Assembly: GCF_030732865.1 (NCBI RefSeq)
Contig: NZ_JASHKB010000002.1
Span: forward strand, 285,382 to 349,381
Length of the DNA stretch: 64,000 nucleotides
Reading direction: 5' to 3'
Origin: Roseitalea sp. MMSF_3546
GTDB lineage: Bacteria; Pseudomonadota; Alphaproteobacteria; Rhizobiales; Rhizobiaceae
The notes beneath the pieces are model-generated. The model was not told the origin of the DNA, did not search any database, and was given only the letters and a program-made list of their open reading frames with translations. Within the stretch, counting starts at the first letter, position 1. Every line of letters starts with the position of its first letter. The position numbers and the translations under genes are program-made. Below are positions 36,257-45,363 of the stretch, in pieces.

Positions 36257-39140
36257 GCATGCGGTCTCCGGACGGGTCGACCATGACGTGGCGGACGATC
36301 TCGACGGGCACATGGCTGGCGCTGCGCACCGGGTCGGTCGCATAGAGCCGGGCGCCAAGGCGCGCGCGTCCCGAACTGACCAGCGCCAGGCCGATATAGC
36401 GGTCATGGACCGGCGAATAGCACATCGCGGTGACATGGCCGAGGCTGGGGCCGGGCTTTTTCGGATTGGCGCTTTCGACGATGTGGCTGCCGCCATGGAA
36501 CTTCTCGCCATTGATCGAGACCACGCCGACAAGCGCCTGCCGCGTGATCGGCACCAGGCCCAGCCGGTCCATCATCGCCGAGCCGATGAACGGTTTCTTC
36601 GTCGACAGCATCCAGTCCAGGTTGAGATCGCGCGCGGTGGTGCGCCCGTCGATCTCGGCGCCGGTGACATGGCCCTTTTCGATGCGCAGCGCGCCCAGCG
36701 CCTCGAGGCCGTAGGGCAGAATGCCCCAGGGCTCGCCCGCCGCGATCAGCGCGTTCCACACATGGGCGCCATGATGGGCGCCGCAATAGACCTCATAGGC
36801 GCGCTCGCCGGAAAAGGAGAGCCGGCAGATCATCACCGGCACCTCGGCGATGCGGCCGTGGACGATGCCCATGGGCGGCAAGGTGAGGTTGTCGACATCG
36901 GTGTCGATGACGATCGCGGCGAGAACGTCGCGCGAATGCGGGCCCGCGACCGCCATCGCCGCCCACTGGTCGGTGACGGAGGTCAGGTGGACGCGGATAT
37001 CGGGCCAGATGACGTTGAGATAGTATTCCAGATGCTGCATCACCGGGCCGGCATTGGCCGTCGTGGTGGTCATCAGATAGCGGTCCGGGGCCAGCCGCCA
37101 CGTCGTGCCGTCGTCGAAGACGAAGCCGTCCTCGCGCAGCATCAGTCCGTAGCGCGACTTGCCGACGGGCAGCCGGGCAAAGCCGTTGGTGTAGACGCGA
37201 TCGAGGAATGCGGCGGCGTCCGGGCCCTGAATGTCGATCTTGCCGAGCGTTGACACATCGACGATGCCGACGCCGCGCCGCACCGTCTTGGCTTCGCGGA
37301 TATAGGCCTGCTCGACGCTTTCCTTCCAGCGATTGTAGCATTCGGGCCGCTGCCAGTGGCCGGCCGCCACCATGCGGGCACCGTTCTTGACGTGCCAGTC
37401 ATGGATGGGCGTGATGCGCTCGGGATGCAGATCGCCGAAACGTTCGGCGGCGATCGAACCCAGCGAGACCGGCGTGAAGGGGGGACGAAAGCGCGTGGTG
37501 CCGACCTGCTCGAGCGGCCGGCCCAGCGCATCGGCCAGGATCGCCTGGCCGGGCAAGCTGGACGTCTTGCCCTGATCGGTCGCCATGCCGAGCGTGGTGT
37601 AGCGCTTGACGTGCTCGACCGAATGGAACCCCTCGCGATGGGCCAGGCGCACATCGTCGGCGGTGACATCGTGCTGAAAGTCGACGAAGGCCTTGCCCGG
37701 CGCGCGCACCTCGTAGACCGGGGCCGGAGCCGGCGACAGCCCGGCACCGAACACGAAATCGCCGGCGGCGGCGCCGTGCAGGCTCAGATCGCGACCGTCT
37801 TCGGGCGCCAGAAAGGCCTTGAGCGTGTCGTCCCAGCGCGGCGCGCCGCCGGCATGGCTCGCCAGGTGGATGGCCGGCGACCAGCCGCCGGACATCAGCA
37901 GGCAATCGCAGGAGATGCCCTCGGAGCGGCCGGTGGGCCGCCGGGTTCGATGGTCGAACGGGGCGACCTGGATGGAATCGAGCCCGCCCGTACCGGCGGT
38001 CGCGACCACCGCCTGGCCGGTGCGCAGCCTGGCGCCGGCGACAGAGGCGATCGACCGGGCGCCGCCGGAAACCTCCGAGCGCAGATCGATGATCGTGATG
38101 ACATTGGCATCGCGCGCCTTGAGCGCGATGGCGCTGGTATAGGCGCTGTCATTGTTGGTCACGATGGCGATGCGCTTGCCCGGCAGCACGCCATACATGG
38201 CCGCATAGCGCTGGGCGGCCGAAGCGAGCATGACGCCCGGCCGGTCGTTGCCGGGAAACACCAGCGGGCGCTCGAAGGCGCCGGTGGCCAGCGCCACATG
38301 GCCGGCGCGGATGATCCACATGCGCTGGCGGGCTTCGCCCGGCGCGCGGTCGCGGCGATGGTCCGATACGCGTTCGAGTGCGGCGACGGCGTTGCCGTCA
38401 TAGATGCCCCAGGCGGTGGTGCGGGTCAGGATCTGCACATTGTCCATCGCCTGAAGCTGGGTGATCATGGCGCTGATGTCGGGATCGCCCGACCAGCTCG
38501 CATAGCCGCCAAGGGTGGGATCGATCTCGCAGACGATCACGCGACGGCGCTTGCGGGCGGCCTCGAGCGCCTGGACGATGCCGGGCTTGCCGCCGCCGAC
38601 GACCAGCGTATCGCAATGGGCGTTGACGCGATCGTAGCGGCTGGTGTCAGACTCGGTGCCGGCCCTGCCGAGGCCGGCGGCGCGGCGAATCTGACGCTCG
38701 AAGGCCATCCAGGTGCGCGTGCCGCCGAACGGCCAGCGGGCCGGGCCCATGAAGGTCTTGTAGTAAAACCCCGCCGCCAGCGCATCGCCACCGAGCTGGT
38801 TGAGCGCTCGCATGTCGAAATCGAGCGAGGGAAACCGGTTCTGGCTCTCGCAGACAAGCCCGTCATGGATCTCGATCTCGGTGGCGCGGATATTGGGTTC
38901 GCGGGCGCCGTCGCCGAGCACGGTGACCAGCGCATTGGGCTCGTCGACACCGGCGGCGACGATGCCCCTCGGACGGTGATACTTGAACGACCGGCCGACC
39001 ACCGACACGCCGCCGGCGATCAGCGCGGAGGCGAGCGTGTCGCCGGCAAGACCGAAATACTGCTTGCCGTCGAATGTGAAGGTGATCGACTTGCCGCGCT
39101 CGATCACCTTGCCGCCGCTGGGGCGCCGATAGCCGCTCAC
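36249..39140 (-). CDS. soxA: Sarcosine oxidase, alpha subunit
   Basis: 963 residues. The complex oxidises sarcosine to glycine and passes the methyl carbon to tetrahydrofolate. The N-terminal part has a 2Fe-2S-fold-like domain (FTFDGKQYFGLAGDTLASALIA) and an NAD-binding domain (CDTLVVGGGKPGIVQALEA). The C-terminal ~380 residues form the GcvT-like folate domain (VGIVDVSTLGKIDIQGPDAA). It overlaps soxD by 4 bases and soxG by 8, so translation is tightly coupled. It is slightly shorter than the usual ~1000 residues. Confidence 0.95.
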   Translation of the reverse strand: MSGYRRPSGGKVIERGKSITFTFDGKQYFGLAGDTLASALIAGGVSVVGRSFKYHRPRGIVAAGVDEPNALVTVLGDGAREPNIRATEIEIHDGLVCESQNRFPSLDFDMRALNQLGGDALAAGFYYKTFMGPARWPFGGTRTWMAFERQIRRAAGLGRAGTESDTSRYDRVNAHCDTLVVGGGKPGIVQALEAARKRRRVIVCEIDPTLGGYASWSGDPDISAMITQLQAMDNVQILTRTTAWGIYDGNAVAALERVSDHRRDRAPGEARQRMWIIRAGHVALATGAFERPLVFPGNDRPGVMLASAAQRYAAMYGVLPGKRIAIVTNNDSAYTSAIALKARDANVITIIDLRSEVSGGARSIASVAGARLRTGQAVVATAGTGGLDSIQVAPFDHRTRRPTGRSEGISCDCLLMSGGWSPAIHLASHAGGAPRWDDTLKAFLAPEDGRDLSLHGAAAGDFVFGAGLSPAPAPVYEVRAPGKAFVDFQHDVTADDVRLAHREGFHSVEHVKRYTTLGMATDQGKTSSLPGQAILADALGRPLEQVGTTRFRPPFTPVSLGSIAAERFGDLHPERITPIHDWHVKNGARMVAAGHWQRPECYNRWKESVEQAYIREAKTVRRGVGIVDVSTLGKIDIQGPDAAAFLDRVYTNGFARLPVGKSRYGLMLREDGFVFDDGTTWRLAPDRYLMTTTTANAGPVMQHLEYYLNVIWPDIRVHLTSVTDQWAAMAVAGPHSRDVLAAIVIDTDVDNLTLPPMGIVHGRIAEVPVMICRLSFSGERAYEVYCGAHHGAHVWNALIAAGEPWGILPYGLEALGALRIEKGHVTGAEIDGRTTARDLNLDWMLSTKKPFIGSAMMDRLGLVPITRQALVGVVSINGEKFHGGSHIVESANPKKPGPSLGHVTAMCYSPVHDRYIGLALVSSGRARLGARLYATDPVRSASHVPVEIVRHVMVDPSGDRMHG

Positions 39141-39409
39141 TGGCTCACCTCCGGGGCGTACAGCGTTGTCTCGGTGATCTCGTGCGTGCGGGTGTCGCGG
39201 ACCACGCGCAGATGGCTGCGGCAGCCGCCCGCATGCTGCCAGATCTCGGCATGGCTGCCGGCCGGATTGCGCCGGTCATAGACATGGCGGTCCCAGGCTT
39301 CCTGGTCGGTGGAGCCGTGCGCGGGTCGGGCGGCGGCCCTGGCGGCATCGCCGTGATAGGTGAATTCGGCCAGATCGCGCGGGCCGCAGAAAGGGCAGGG
39401 GATGATCAT
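39137..39409 (-). CDS. soxD: Sarcosine oxidase, delta subunit
   Basis: 90 residues starting MIIPCPFCGPRDLAEFTYHGD, with the zinc-binding CPFCG and a later H-x-x-GC motif (WQHAGGCRSHLRVVRDT). It is the small subunit that completes the SoxBDAG complex. It overlaps soxA by 4 bases and lies 127 bases after soxB, a gap filled by a palindromic repeat. Confidence 0.93.
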   Translation of the reverse strand: MIIPCPFCGPRDLAEFTYHGDAARAAARPAHGSTDQEAWDRHVYDRRNPAGSHAEIWQHAGGCRSHLRVVRDTRTHEITETTLYAPEVSQ

Positions 39410-39425
39410 CTTTCACCCTCTCCCC

Positions 39426-39515
39426 GAGGTGCGAGCATCCCATCGCTCGCCCTTCGAGGCTCGCTGCGCTCGCACCTCAGGATGAGGGGACGCGATGCGA
39501 GCGACGAAGGGCGAG
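39426..39515. repeat. Intergenic palindromic repeat element inside the sox operon
   Basis: GAGGTGCGAGC (39426-39436) pairs with GCTCGCACCTC (39468-39478), and CTCGCCCTTCG (39446-39456) with CGAAGGGCGAG (39505-39515), giving two interleaved stems. The sequence style (CACCTCAGGATGAGGG, GAAGGGCGAGGG) is that of dispersed palindromic elements common between genes in Rhizobiales genomes. It may stabilise or attenuate the mRNA between soxB and soxD. Confidence 0.65.
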
Positions 39516-39536
39516 GGTGCGAGATGACGGGCTCGA

Positions 39537-40796
39537 TCAATGCTTCCAAGGCGTCGCTCCCTGGCCCTTCTCGTCGAGCACGTAGCCTCGGTAGAACCTG
39601 TCCAGCGAAAAGGCGGCGTTGAGCGGGTGCGGCTCGTCGGTGGCGATGGTGTGGGCGAAGCAGAAACCGGAGGCGGGCGTCGCCTTGAAGCCTCCATAGC
39701 ACCAGCCGGCATTGAGATACATGCCCGGCAGCGGACCGGCGGTGATGATCGGCGAGCCGTCCATCGACATGTCCATCACACCGCCCCAGGAGCGCAGCAG
39801 CCGCAGCTTGGCAAAGGCCGGAAACAGCTCGACCACCTCGCTCATCACGTCCTCGACGATGGGCAGATTGCCGCGCTGGGCATAGGAATTGTAGCCGTCG
39901 ATATCGCCGCCGAAGACCAGCCCGCCCTTGTCGGACTGCGAGATGTATAGGTGACCGCCGCCATAGGTGACCACGCAGTCCAGGCACGGCTTGACGCTTT
40001 CGGTGACGAAGGCCTGCAGCACGTGGCTTTCGATGGGCAGCGCGTCGATGCCGGCCATGGCGAGCACGCGGCTGGTCGAACCGGCGACGGCGACGCCGAT
40101 CTTGCGCGCATAGATGTCGCCGCGCGTGGTGTTGACGCCGGTCACGCGGGTGCCGTCGCGGATGAAGCCGGTGACCTCGCAGTTCTCGATGATGTCGACG
40201 CCGCGCCGGTCGGCGGCGCGGGCATAGCCCCAGGCGACGGCATCGTGCCGGGCCGTGCCGGCGCGCGGCTGTTCGAGCCCGCCCAGGACCGGCAGCCGCG
40301 ACGAGCCGGCCAGGTCGAGCGCCGGCATGCGCTTGCCGAGCTCTTCGGGCCGCACGAAGCGCGCATCGACGCCGTTGAGCAGCATGGCGTTGCCGCGCCG
40401 GGCCGCCTCGTCCTCCTGGGCCGGCGTGTGGAACAGGTTGATGATGCCGCGCTGGGAGAACATGACATTGTAGTTGAGCTCGTGGCTGAGCGTCTCCCAC
40501 ATCTTCATGGAATGCTCGTAGAAGGCCGCGTTCTCGGGCAGAAGGTAGTTCGAGCGCACGATGGTCGTGTTGCGCCCGATATTGCCCGAGCCGAGCCAGC
40601 CCTTCTCAAGCACCGCGACATTGGCGATGCCGTGCTCGCTGGCGAGATAATAGGCCGTCGCCAGGCCGTGGCCGCCGCCGCCGACGATGATGACATTGTA
40701 GGCGGGCTTGGGGTCGGGCTTGCGCCATAGCGGCTTCCAGTGCTCATTGCCGCCGAGCGCGTTTCGAATGACTTGCAGGGCAGAATACTCTGCCAT
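39537..40796 (-). CDS. soxB: Sarcosine oxidase, beta subunit
   Basis: 419 residues; the subunit carrying FAD and covalent FMN where sarcosine is oxidised. The dinucleotide motif is NVIIVGGGGHGLATAYYLA. NTTIVRSNYLL and ARHDAVAWGYARAAD are characteristic; the latter is, as I recall, the region of the FMN-linked histidine. The C-terminus has GWCYGGFKATPASG. It is the first gene of soxB-D-A-G, divergent from the MscS-type gene with 160 bases between. Confidence 0.95.
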   Translation of the reverse strand: MAEYSALQVIRNALGGNEHWKPLWRKPDPKPAYNVIIVGGGGHGLATAYYLASEHGIANVAVLEKGWLGSGNIGRNTTIVRSNYLLPENAAFYEHSMKMWETLSHELNYNVMFSQRGIINLFHTPAQEDEAARRGNAMLLNGVDARFVRPEELGKRMPALDLAGSSRLPVLGGLEQPRAGTARHDAVAWGYARAADRRGVDIIENCEVTGFIRDGTRVTGVNTTRGDIYARKIGVAVAGSTSRVLAMAGIDALPIESHVLQAFVTESVKPCLDCVVTYGGGHLYISQSDKGGLVFGGDIDGYNSYAQRGNLPIVEDVMSEVVELFPAFAKLRLLRSWGGVMDMSMDGSPIITAGPLPGMYLNAGWCYGGFKATPASGFCFAHTIATDEPHPLNAAFSLDRFYRGYVLDEKGQGATPWKH

Positions 40797-40956
40797 GGCC
40801 TATGTCCCCTGGGCGTTTCGGGCCGGAACCGGTTGACCGGCGACGAAGTCTTGGGCGATGCATCGCCTGCTTTCCCATCATTGCTACGACGCGGCGCGCC
40901 CGCGCCGCAAGCTCTGCCCGGCTTTTCCGGTTCACCAAATGTGATATGGCTCGCCG

Positions 40957-43371
40957 ATGCCGTTACACCGCTTCGTTCTGGCCCTTTTCCTCATCGCTTC
41001 GACGACGCTGGGCGCATTGGCGCAGACCGGCGAGGGCGACGGCGCCCAGCGTGTCGAGAGCCTGCAGCGCAGCGTCGATGCGGTGGCCGCCGAACTGGCC
41101 GAAGCCGGCGACAGCGATGCGCGACTGGCCGAACTGGGCGACATGCTCGCTTCGCTCCAGGACGAGTTGCTGGCCGCCGGCGTCGAACTGACCGCCGAAC
41201 TCGGCGAGGTCAAGGCGCGGCTCAATCAGATCGGGCCGCCGCCGGCCGATTCGGAGGCCGCCGAGCCGACCGCCGCGACCGAGCAGCGGGCGGATCTGTC
41301 CGCGCAAAGGGCGCGAATCAATCAGCTCATCGGCGCGCTTGAGGAACAGTCGATCGCGGCGCGGCGATTGTCTGACCGGATCGTCGAGCGCCGCCGGGCG
41401 CTGTTCACCCAGACCCTGGCGCGACGTTACGACATCACCACCGCCTTCGGCTCGCAACTGGTCGCCGACATCGCCGACCGCACCCAGGCCCTGCAGCGGC
41501 GCATCCAGTCGTGGGCGGCGTTCACGTGGCGCACCAAGCAGTCGCGCGTGCTCATCGGCGCGCTGGGGGTGATGGCGCTGTCGCTGGCCGCGGTGATGGT
41601 GTTCCGGCGCACGATCGGGATCTGGGTCGCGCGCAGGCGATCGGACGAGCCGCCCAGCGATTTCGTGCGCCTGACCAACGCCTTCTGGTACACGGTCCTG
41701 CCGACGGCGGTGCTGTGGGCCTATCTCGCCGCCGCGCTCGTCATGCTCGACCGGCTCAGTCTGCTGCGGCCCGACATACTGGCGATCGCCACGCAACTGG
41801 CGCTGGGGATCGGCGTCGTGTTCCTGATCTGGCGTCTTGCGGAGGCGGTGTTCGCGCCCTCGGTGCCGCATTGGCGCCTGATCCCCGTCACCGACCGCGC
41901 CGCGCGGCTGCTGAAGGGCTTCTTCGTGGTGATGGCGGCGGTGACCGTCACCGAACTGATCGTCGAGCGCGTGAACGAGCTCCTTGGCGCTTCGCTGCCG
42001 ATCACCATCGCGCGGAGCCTGCTCGCCAGCGTCCTAACAGGCCTGCTGCTGGTGCTGATCGCCTTCCTGCGCCCGTTCGCGGCCGAGGGCGACGCGCGCC
42101 CCGCGCCCTGGCCGGGCTATGTCAAATGGCCGCTTCTTGCCGTGGGCGGCGCTCTGATCGTGATGGCGCTGGCCGGCTATATCGGCTTTGCCCGCTTCGC
42201 CGCCGAGCAGATCGTCGTCACCGGCGCGGTGCTGACGACGCTCTATCTGGGCCATCTGGCCGCGGCGGCGATCGCCAAGCCGAGCGCGCTGGCCGAAACC
42301 GGTCTGGGCCGCCGGCTGGCCGAGCGCCACGGCGCCACCGAGACGACCATCGACCAGCTCGGCCTTGCCGCCGGCATCGGGCTGCGCGTCATCGTGCTGG
42401 CGATCGGCCTGCCGGTGCTGGCGCTGATGTGGGGCTATCGCTGGTCGGACGTGCGCGCGGTCATCTATCGCATCTTCACCGATATTCCGGTCGGTTCGAT
42501 CTCGATCTCGATCACCTCGATCGCCGTCGGCATCGCGCTGTTCATCGCCGGCTACTGGCTGACCCGACGCTTTCAGAGCTGGCTCGATGCGAGCGTGCTC
42601 GAACGCAGCCGCGTCGAGCCGGGCGCGCGCACCTCGATCCGCAAGGCGATGGGCTATACGGGCATCGCGATCGCCGCGCTGATCGGTCTTTCGGCGGCCG
42701 GGTTCAATCTCAGTCAGCTGGCGCTGGTCGCCGGCGCGCTGTCGCTGGGCATCGGCTTTGGCCTGCAGAACATCGTCAACAATTTCGTCTCCGGCCTGAT
42801 CCTGCTGGCCGAGCGCCCGTTCAAGTCCGGCGACATCATCGAGGCGGGCGGCTTCGTGGGCGTGGTCAGCAATGTCAATGTGCGCGCAACCGAGATCCAG
42901 CTGTTCGACCGCAAGACGCTGATCCTGCCCAATTCCGAACTGATCAACCAGCCGGTCTCCAACTGGATGCACCGCAACACGCTGGGCCGCGTGGCGATCC
43001 CGATCGGGGTCGCCTATGGCTCCGATGCACGGCGCGTGCACGATCTGCTGCTGGAGATCGCCGCCGAGCACGACGACATCCTGTCGTTTCCCGAACCGTT
43101 CGTCTCCTTCGACAATTTCGGCGCGTCCTCGCTCGATTTCGTCCTTTACGCCTATCTGGCCGATATCGGGCTGGGATTGGGCGTGCGCACCGAATTGCGC
43201 ATGCGCATCGTCGAGCGGTTCGCCGCCGAGGGCATCCAGATTCCGTTCCCGCAACAGGACATCCATCTGCGCACCATGCCCGAACGCGACGTGCCGCAGG
43301 CGCCGGTCGCCGGGCAGGAGCCTTTTTCGTTTTATGGCGCCGGCCGCGACAAGAATGCCGACGAGGACTGA
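40957..43371 (+). CDS. Large MscS-type mechanosensitive channel (DUF3772 N-terminus)
   Basis: 804 residues. A signal peptide (LFLIASTTLGALAQ) is followed by a periplasmic helical DUF3772 domain to about residue 180 and roughly ten membrane helices. The MscS domain reads LVAGALSLGIGFGLQNIVNNFVSGLILLAERPFKSGD, with the cytoplasmic part ending IQIPFPQQDIHL. It should release solutes on osmotic downshock, like MscK/YbiO-class proteins. Confidence 0.92.
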   Translation: MPLHRFVLALFLIASTTLGALAQTGEGDGAQRVESLQRSVDAVAAELAEAGDSDARLAELGDMLASLQDELLAAGVELTAELGEVKARLNQIGPPPADSEAAEPTAATEQRADLSAQRARINQLIGALEEQSIAARRLSDRIVERRRALFTQTLARRYDITTAFGSQLVADIADRTQALQRRIQSWAAFTWRTKQSRVLIGALGVMALSLAAVMVFRRTIGIWVARRRSDEPPSDFVRLTNAFWYTVLPTAVLWAYLAAALVMLDRLSLLRPDILAIATQLALGIGVVFLIWRLAEAVFAPSVPHWRLIPVTDRAARLLKGFFVVMAAVTVTELIVERVNELLGASLPITIARSLLASVLTGLLLVLIAFLRPFAAEGDARPAPWPGYVKWPLLAVGGALIVMALAGYIGFARFAAEQIVVTGAVLTTLYLGHLAAAAIAKPSALAETGLGRRLAERHGATETTIDQLGLAAGIGLRVIVLAIGLPVLALMWGYRWSDVRAVIYRIFTDIPVGSISISITSIAVGIALFIAGYWLTRRFQSWLDASVLERSRVEPGARTSIRKAMGYTGIAIAALIGLSAAGFNLSQLALVAGALSLGIGFGLQNIVNNFVSGLILLAERPFKSGDIIEAGGFVGVVSNVNVRATEIQLFDRKTLILPNSELINQPVSNWMHRNTLGRVAIPIGVAYGSDARRVHDLLLEIAAEHDDILSFPEPFVSFDNFGASSLDFVLYAYLADIGLGLGVRTELRMRIVERFAAEGIQIPFPQQDIHLRTMPERDVPQAPVAGQEPFSFYGAGRDKNADED

Positions 43372-43456
43372 CACGCGCTGCGGCAATCCCGCTCGAACAG
43401 GGGGTTGCGGACGGCGCCGTCGATCCCCACACATCGGCAGGAGAGCCGTTTGCCCG

Positions 43457-43744
43457 ATGTTCGATGCCATGACCCAGTTTCGCACAGCACTCGCGGCGAG
43501 CCTTGCCATGCTCGCCGCCCTTGCCGCCCCCGCCCATGGCGCCAGCATCGTCAACAATGACGGCGAGCCGCGCACGCTCATCGTCACCGAGAACGGCGTG
43601 CAGTCCGAACTGGTGATCGGGGCGGGCGAGACGCGGTCCTTTTGCACCTCGGGCTGCTTCATCACCCTGCCCAATGGCGACCGGGCCGCGCTGATCGGCA
43701 CCGAAAGGCTGCAGATCGTGGGCGGCGATGCGGTGATCAACTGA
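43457..43744 (+). CDS. Small exported protein, unknown
   Basis: 95 residues from ATG 43457, with AGGAGA 12 bases upstream; ATG 43469 is an alternative. A signal peptide (TQFRTALAASLAMLAALAAP, cleavage near AHGAS) precedes a compact ~70-residue domain with two cysteines (SFCTSGCFITL) that may form a disulphide. I do not recognise the family. It lies 85 bases after the MscS gene. Confidence 0.65.
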   Translation: MFDAMTQFRTALAASLAMLAALAAPAHGASIVNNDGEPRTLIVTENGVQSELVIGAGETRSFCTSGCFITLPNGDRAALIGTERLQIVGGDAVIN

Positions 43745-43750
43745 ATTTTC

Positions 43751-43775
43751 GTCAAATCGCGACGGCGCGATTGAC
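43751..43775 (+). terminator. Hairpin after the small exported protein gene
   Basis: GTCAAATCGCG and CGCGATTGAC form a stem of about ten pairs with one bulged A and a 4-base loop, seven bases after the stop. No good T run follows, so it is a possible weak terminator. Confidence 0.35.
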
Positions 43776-43902
43776 GCTTTGCTAACGCTCCTGACCGAAG
43801 GGCGGCCGGAAACGCGCCGTTAACCGCGCGCATTCACCGCATTTGGCCTGCGCTTGCCTTATCGTGCGCGCATCTCAGGATGCATGAAGCAGGGCAGGGG
43901 CG

Positions 43903-45363
43903 ATGGACGTACGCGTTGACGACAAGTCGATTGCACTGGCCGTCGATCTCGACGGCACGCTGATCTCGGGGGACCTGCTCTGGGAATGCCTGTTCTCGCT
44001 GCTGCGCGCCAACCCGCTGTACGCGCTGTGGCTGCCGGTCTGGCTTGCCCGGGGCAAGGCGCGATTCAAGCATGAAATCTTCTCGCGGGTGACGATCGAT
44101 CCGGCCTGCCTCGTCTACCGGCCCGAGGTGATCGCCTTCCTTCAGGCCGAGAAGGCGCGCGGGCGGACCATCGTGCTGGCAACGGCCAGCGACGCGCAAA
44201 AGGCGCAGCAGATCGCCGAGCACCTGGACCTGTTCGACCGGGTGATCGGCTCGAACGCCGAGATCAACCTGAAGGCCCATGCCAAGCGCGACCGGCTCCT
44301 CGCCGATTACGGCGATGCGGGCTTCGACTATCTGGGCAACAGCCGCGACGATGTCGCCATCTTCGAGGTGGCGCGCACCGCCCATGCGGTCGCCCCGGAC
44401 CGGGCGGCGCGCGACTTTGTCGCCGAGCATGACGGCATCGTTCTGGCCGATCCGGGCAAGATCTCGCTCAACGATGTCGCCCGCATGTTGCGCGTACACC
44501 AATGGGCCAAGAACTCGCTGATCGCGGTGCCGGCGATCCTCGACCACCGCATCGTCGATCCGTCGGTGATCCTGGTCGTCGCCGGCGCGTTCTTCGCCTT
44601 CTCGTTCCTGGCCTCGGCGGTCTACATCTTCAACGACCTGTTCGACCTCGCAATGGACCGGCGCCATCCGACCAAGCGCAACCGGCCGCTGGCGGCAGGG
44701 CGCATCGATCCGGCGACGGGGGTGAAGGTCGCCTGCGGGCTGATCGCCGTCTCGGTGCTGATCGCAGCGGTGCTGCCGATCGCGTTCGGCGTCGTGCTCG
44801 CGCTCTATTTCGTCATCACCACGGCCTATTCGCTCAAGGTCAAGCGCTGGCTGCTGCTCGACGTGCTGACGCTGGCGAGCCTTTACACGATCCGGATCGT
44901 CGCCGGCATGGCCGCCGTCGCCGCCGCGCCGTCCTACTGGCTTCTGGCCTTTTCGGTCTTCTTCTTCCTGTCGCTGGCGCTGGTCAAACGCTATGTCGAG
45001 CTCGACCACGCCAAGATCTCCGAAAAGGAGCGGCTTTCGGGACGCGGCTACCGGCCAGAGGACAAGGACGTCATCGCCCAGGCCGGCATGGCCTCGGGCT
45101 TTGCGGCGATCGTCGTGCTGGCGCTGTATCTCGATAGCGACGCCGTCTACCAGCTCTATGCCCATCCCTGGCTGATCTGGCCGATCTGTCCGCTGGTGCT
45201 GTACCTGATCATGCGGGTGTGGATCCTCGCCAAGCGGCGCGAGTTCAACGACGACCCGGTGGTCTTCATCGCCACCGACTGGCGCAGCCAGATCATGATC
45301 GCCTTCGGGGCGAGCCTGATGCTGTTTGCGGGGCTGTTCGATGGCGCCACCCTGCCGGTTTGA
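43903..45363 (+). CDS. HAD-UbiA fusion, polyprenyl-phosphate phosphoribosyltransferase-like
   Basis: 486 residues. Residues 1-185 are a HAD-type hydrolase (AVDLDGTLISGD with Asp15/Asp17; DYLGNSRDDVAIF). Residues ~190-485 are a UbiA-fold membrane prenyltransferase with the metal motif YIFNDLFDLAMDRRHP (244-256) and VLTLASLYTIRIVAG, closest in style to decaprenyl-phosphate phosphoribosyltransferase (mycobacterial Rv3806c). The fusion could transfer ribose 5-phosphate from PRPP to a polyprenyl phosphate and then remove the 5-phosphate; the second step is inference. The start follows CAGGGGCG. The 3' end overlaps the DprE1-like gene by 23 bases. Confidence 0.85.
   Translation: MDVRVDDKSIALAVDLDGTLISGDLLWECLFSLLRANPLYALWLPVWLARGKARFKHEIFSRVTIDPACLVYRPEVIAFLQAEKARGRTIVLATASDAQKAQQIAEHLDLFDRVIGSNAEINLKAHAKRDRLLADYGDAGFDYLGNSRDDVAIFEVARTAHAVAPDRAARDFVAEHDGIVLADPGKISLNDVARMLRVHQWAKNSLIAVPAILDHRIVDPSVILVVAGAFFAFSFLASAVYIFNDLFDLAMDRRHPTKRNRPLAAGRIDPATGVKVACGLIAVSVLIAAVLPIAFGVVLALYFVITTAYSLKVKRWLLLDVLTLASLYTIRIVAGMAAVAAAPSYWLLAFSVFFFLSLALVKRYVELDHAKISEKERLSGRGYRPEDKDVIAQAGMASGFAAIVVLALYLDSDAVYQLYAHPWLIWPICPLVLYLIMRVWILAKRREFNDDPVVFIATDWRSQIMIAFGASLMLFAGLFDGATLPV

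Noticed and set aside
37356..39281. A 641-codon plus-strand frame inside soxA
   Set aside because: It is antisense to soxA, has no known motif and no ribosome binding site.
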